A stretch of DNA of 64,000 nucleotides, taken from the NCBI GenBank assembly GCA_022984795.1, contig JALIHJ010000033.1, forward strand, positions 1 to 64,000. The letters run 5' to 3'. The DNA is from Fabrea salina (lineage: Eukaryota > Ciliophora > Heterotrichea > Heterotrichida > Fabreidae). A program made the position numbers and the translations under genes. The notes beneath the pieces are model-generated. The model was not told where the DNA came from, ran no database searches, and saw only the letters and a program-made list of their open reading frames with translations. Shown one piece after another: positions 63,801-64,000 of the stretch. The first letter of the stretch is position 1, and each line of letters begins with the position of its first letter.

Positions 63801-64000
63801 GTTTCTCTCACCAGTCCTGCACTCCCTTCATAATAGTTTCTATTCTTCAAGTCAAAGTAGACTTCACCGCTACATTCGATAGTGTTGAAGGTCGCTTCTG
63901 TTACTTGGCACTGAGACCCATCTACTTCTACCCTAACTCTGGAAGTGTCGCTGAGGAAGGACTTGCCAGTGACTGTAGCCTGAATTCCGTTGTTTGAGTT
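60857..64000 (-). CDS. Large TIG/PA14/Cys-rich multi-pass surface protein (5' end outside window)
   Basis: The frame is open from 64000 down to the TAA at 60857 (1047 codons), so the N-terminus lies beyond the window. In order: part of an IPT/TIG domain (IQATVTGKSFLSDTSRVRV), a PA14-like domain (YEGSAGLVRETYTAGN, then IYGLFKPTRTGDYIFYTSF), another TIG domain (VTITGENFPTDISKLEVKLG), a Cys-rich furin-like stretch of about 130 residues with a duplicated CTTCDSAEVCTSC unit (62440-62640), a beta-rich region, then about seven hydrophobic helices and a short cytosolic tail. TIG plus PA14 recalls fibrocystin-L (PKHD1L1); the multi-helix end is common in ciliate Cys-rich surface proteins. It is probably a plasma- or ciliary-membrane receptor or adhesin. 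No introns in the visible part. Confidence 0.82.
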   Translation of the reverse strand, partial: NSNNGIQATVTGKSFLSDTSRVRVEVDGSQCQVTEATFNTIECSGEVYFDLKNRNYYEGSAGLVRETYTAGNIRVQSELIEKTIIPSATILTTMDDYDSLIYGLFKPTRTGDYIFYTSFRGSVRVYLSTDSNPLNKQEIINSSQESDEHSYFVWGENESNSIALEEGESYYLEMEHYSSGGRNSFSLGVEMPGIGQRNGFPMIKRLDLNFGSLDTNNYPFVYKGENKEISGNGFNPADCASQNYRCQSRLSRTYFNLYAYFSSHYLYALLPSYMNPSSSDLKFKLSNGDEVEGETLREASTDSQFWFVIPSDFLRTYQTKPQLRVWIDNRLTICRGDCSFTDQYLPVIKSFSESSGLVTITGENFPTDISKLEVKLGSNVCRILSASTSSIQCQLDSYAEGDYQPQITYQGTYTVRMDPSIDYYIYLTCPDNCFRCFLDECLQCNIGYNLFEGDCTFCAEGAYFYSGTCLTCPSLCTTCDSAEVCTSCHEGTYLESGSCLTCPRLCITCDSSEVCTSCVGNASSSTCKCNQGYIEDQGFCNRGAFSANLTNEDNTLTLEFSENLNQTLKLSDFDLYTQNKSIGFEFTMNTLNTAKYELDLDLNSYVTEGEVILLEFRSQLLSESNFLLESQTMQTQLSFFNPDDQTTQQSQDTAKTTTSITTGVSGGAGLLSFNPSGVWQILNTIQILTYIPISSNPLTPALRGHFKGLSLSERIPKVINYSPDNDSSNTHYYSREYRFDSNLFVLNAGGSITILLGLLGSWALVWAISKVRVRCIQTGSNFVLSKFKFSILIRYWIQTYLDLAIPCLIQFTSLPQVKIQVVSSFLVGCLFLILVIVTPLTLVIFLKSSKDQVQSDSTDSEFYKTWGSLFYEFKRDTTMRTLTYPVFILKRLLFAASLILLSEFPLVQGVVNLLLMLGFLVFLVVVRPYKDKVTQATSFVVETGVTLIFGLVLYYLQQDLEGWGSTLETAILWISNGLMVIQSLAVVVGLIPKLHSWCKKKATPVEDISTQQNITSPYEENKESVSSPNFVEDNHKVPDFGISKHKD

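Noticed and set aside
1-64000. Retroelement, DNA transposon, viral or Polinton-like remnants
   Set aside because: I saw no reverse transcriptase, integrase, transposase, capsid or long terminal repeat anywhere in the window.

Overview
The window starts at a real chromosome end. About 950 bp of 5'-CCCTAACA repeats on the C-rich strand lead into a gene-poor, decayed subtelomere of about 9 kb (roughly 950-9500). A very compact, intron-poor gene array on both strands follows to the window's end. The telomere unit, nine introns of exactly 15 nt (GTA...AG with an A at position 10), use of TAA, TAG and TGA as stops, and many ciliary genes together indicate a heterotrich ciliate macronuclear-type chromosome with the standard code. 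It resembles Stentor or Fabrea rather than Blepharisma, where UGA is read as Trp. The genus is inference.

Layout. Region 1-950 is the telomere. Region 950-9500 is subtelomeric: two related relics of a seven-helix receptor/PIP-kinase gene (one with a recognisable kinase domain, one nearly erased), a P-loop ATPase with a lipoyl-like N-terminus (3012-4415, -), and a protein with an HExxH zinc-protease motif (7946-9148, +). Region 9505-14910 holds three tandem paralogues with double cyclic-nucleotide-binding domains; the first two share two introns at identical sites and the third has none. Region 14918-23115 holds an unknown basic protein, mitochondrial pyruvate dehydrogenase E1-beta, proteasome ATPase Rpt2, a small zinc protein, the dynein-arm assembly factor TTC12, an acylated ankyrin protein and ITP pyrophosphatase. 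Region 23120-39512 holds kinesin-9 KIF6, a BRCC36-type deubiquitinase, two coiled-coil proteins, a SPAG17/PF6-like central-pair protein, proteasome beta-7, a SelW-like redox fusion, a small membrane protein, a C2 protein, an LMBR1-type membrane protein, a TMEM33 homologue and a 49-codon acidic microgene. Region 39517-51990 is one uninterrupted 4157-codon IFT dynein-2 heavy chain (DYNC2H1). Region 52007-53314 is a calcium-activated-type K+ channel. Region 53307-59861 is a cluster of WD40 genes, including a fusion of 14 WD40 repeats, an ankyrin-like segment and a TRP-like channel, and three genes sharing a small Cys/His module (one frameshifted). Region 59942-60451 is a leucine-rich-repeat protein. 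The window ends inside a large surface protein with TIG, PA14 and Cys-rich domains and several membrane helices (60857 to beyond 64000).

At least five products belong to cilia (KIF6, TTC12, SPAG17-like, DYNC2H1, probably the coiled-coil proteins), and two are proteasome subunits. Neighbouring genes are separated by 0-40 bp, and some convergent genes share stop-codon bases, so promoters, 5' ends and 3' ends must lie within a few bases or inside adjacent coding sequence. No intact mobile element, CRISPR array, rRNA or tRNA gene was seen. The most unusual items are the 14xWD40-ankyrin-channel fusion with its neighbouring module family, the intron-polymorphic CNBD triplication, the near-zero gene spacing, and a 45-nt noncoding element present at both ends of the window.
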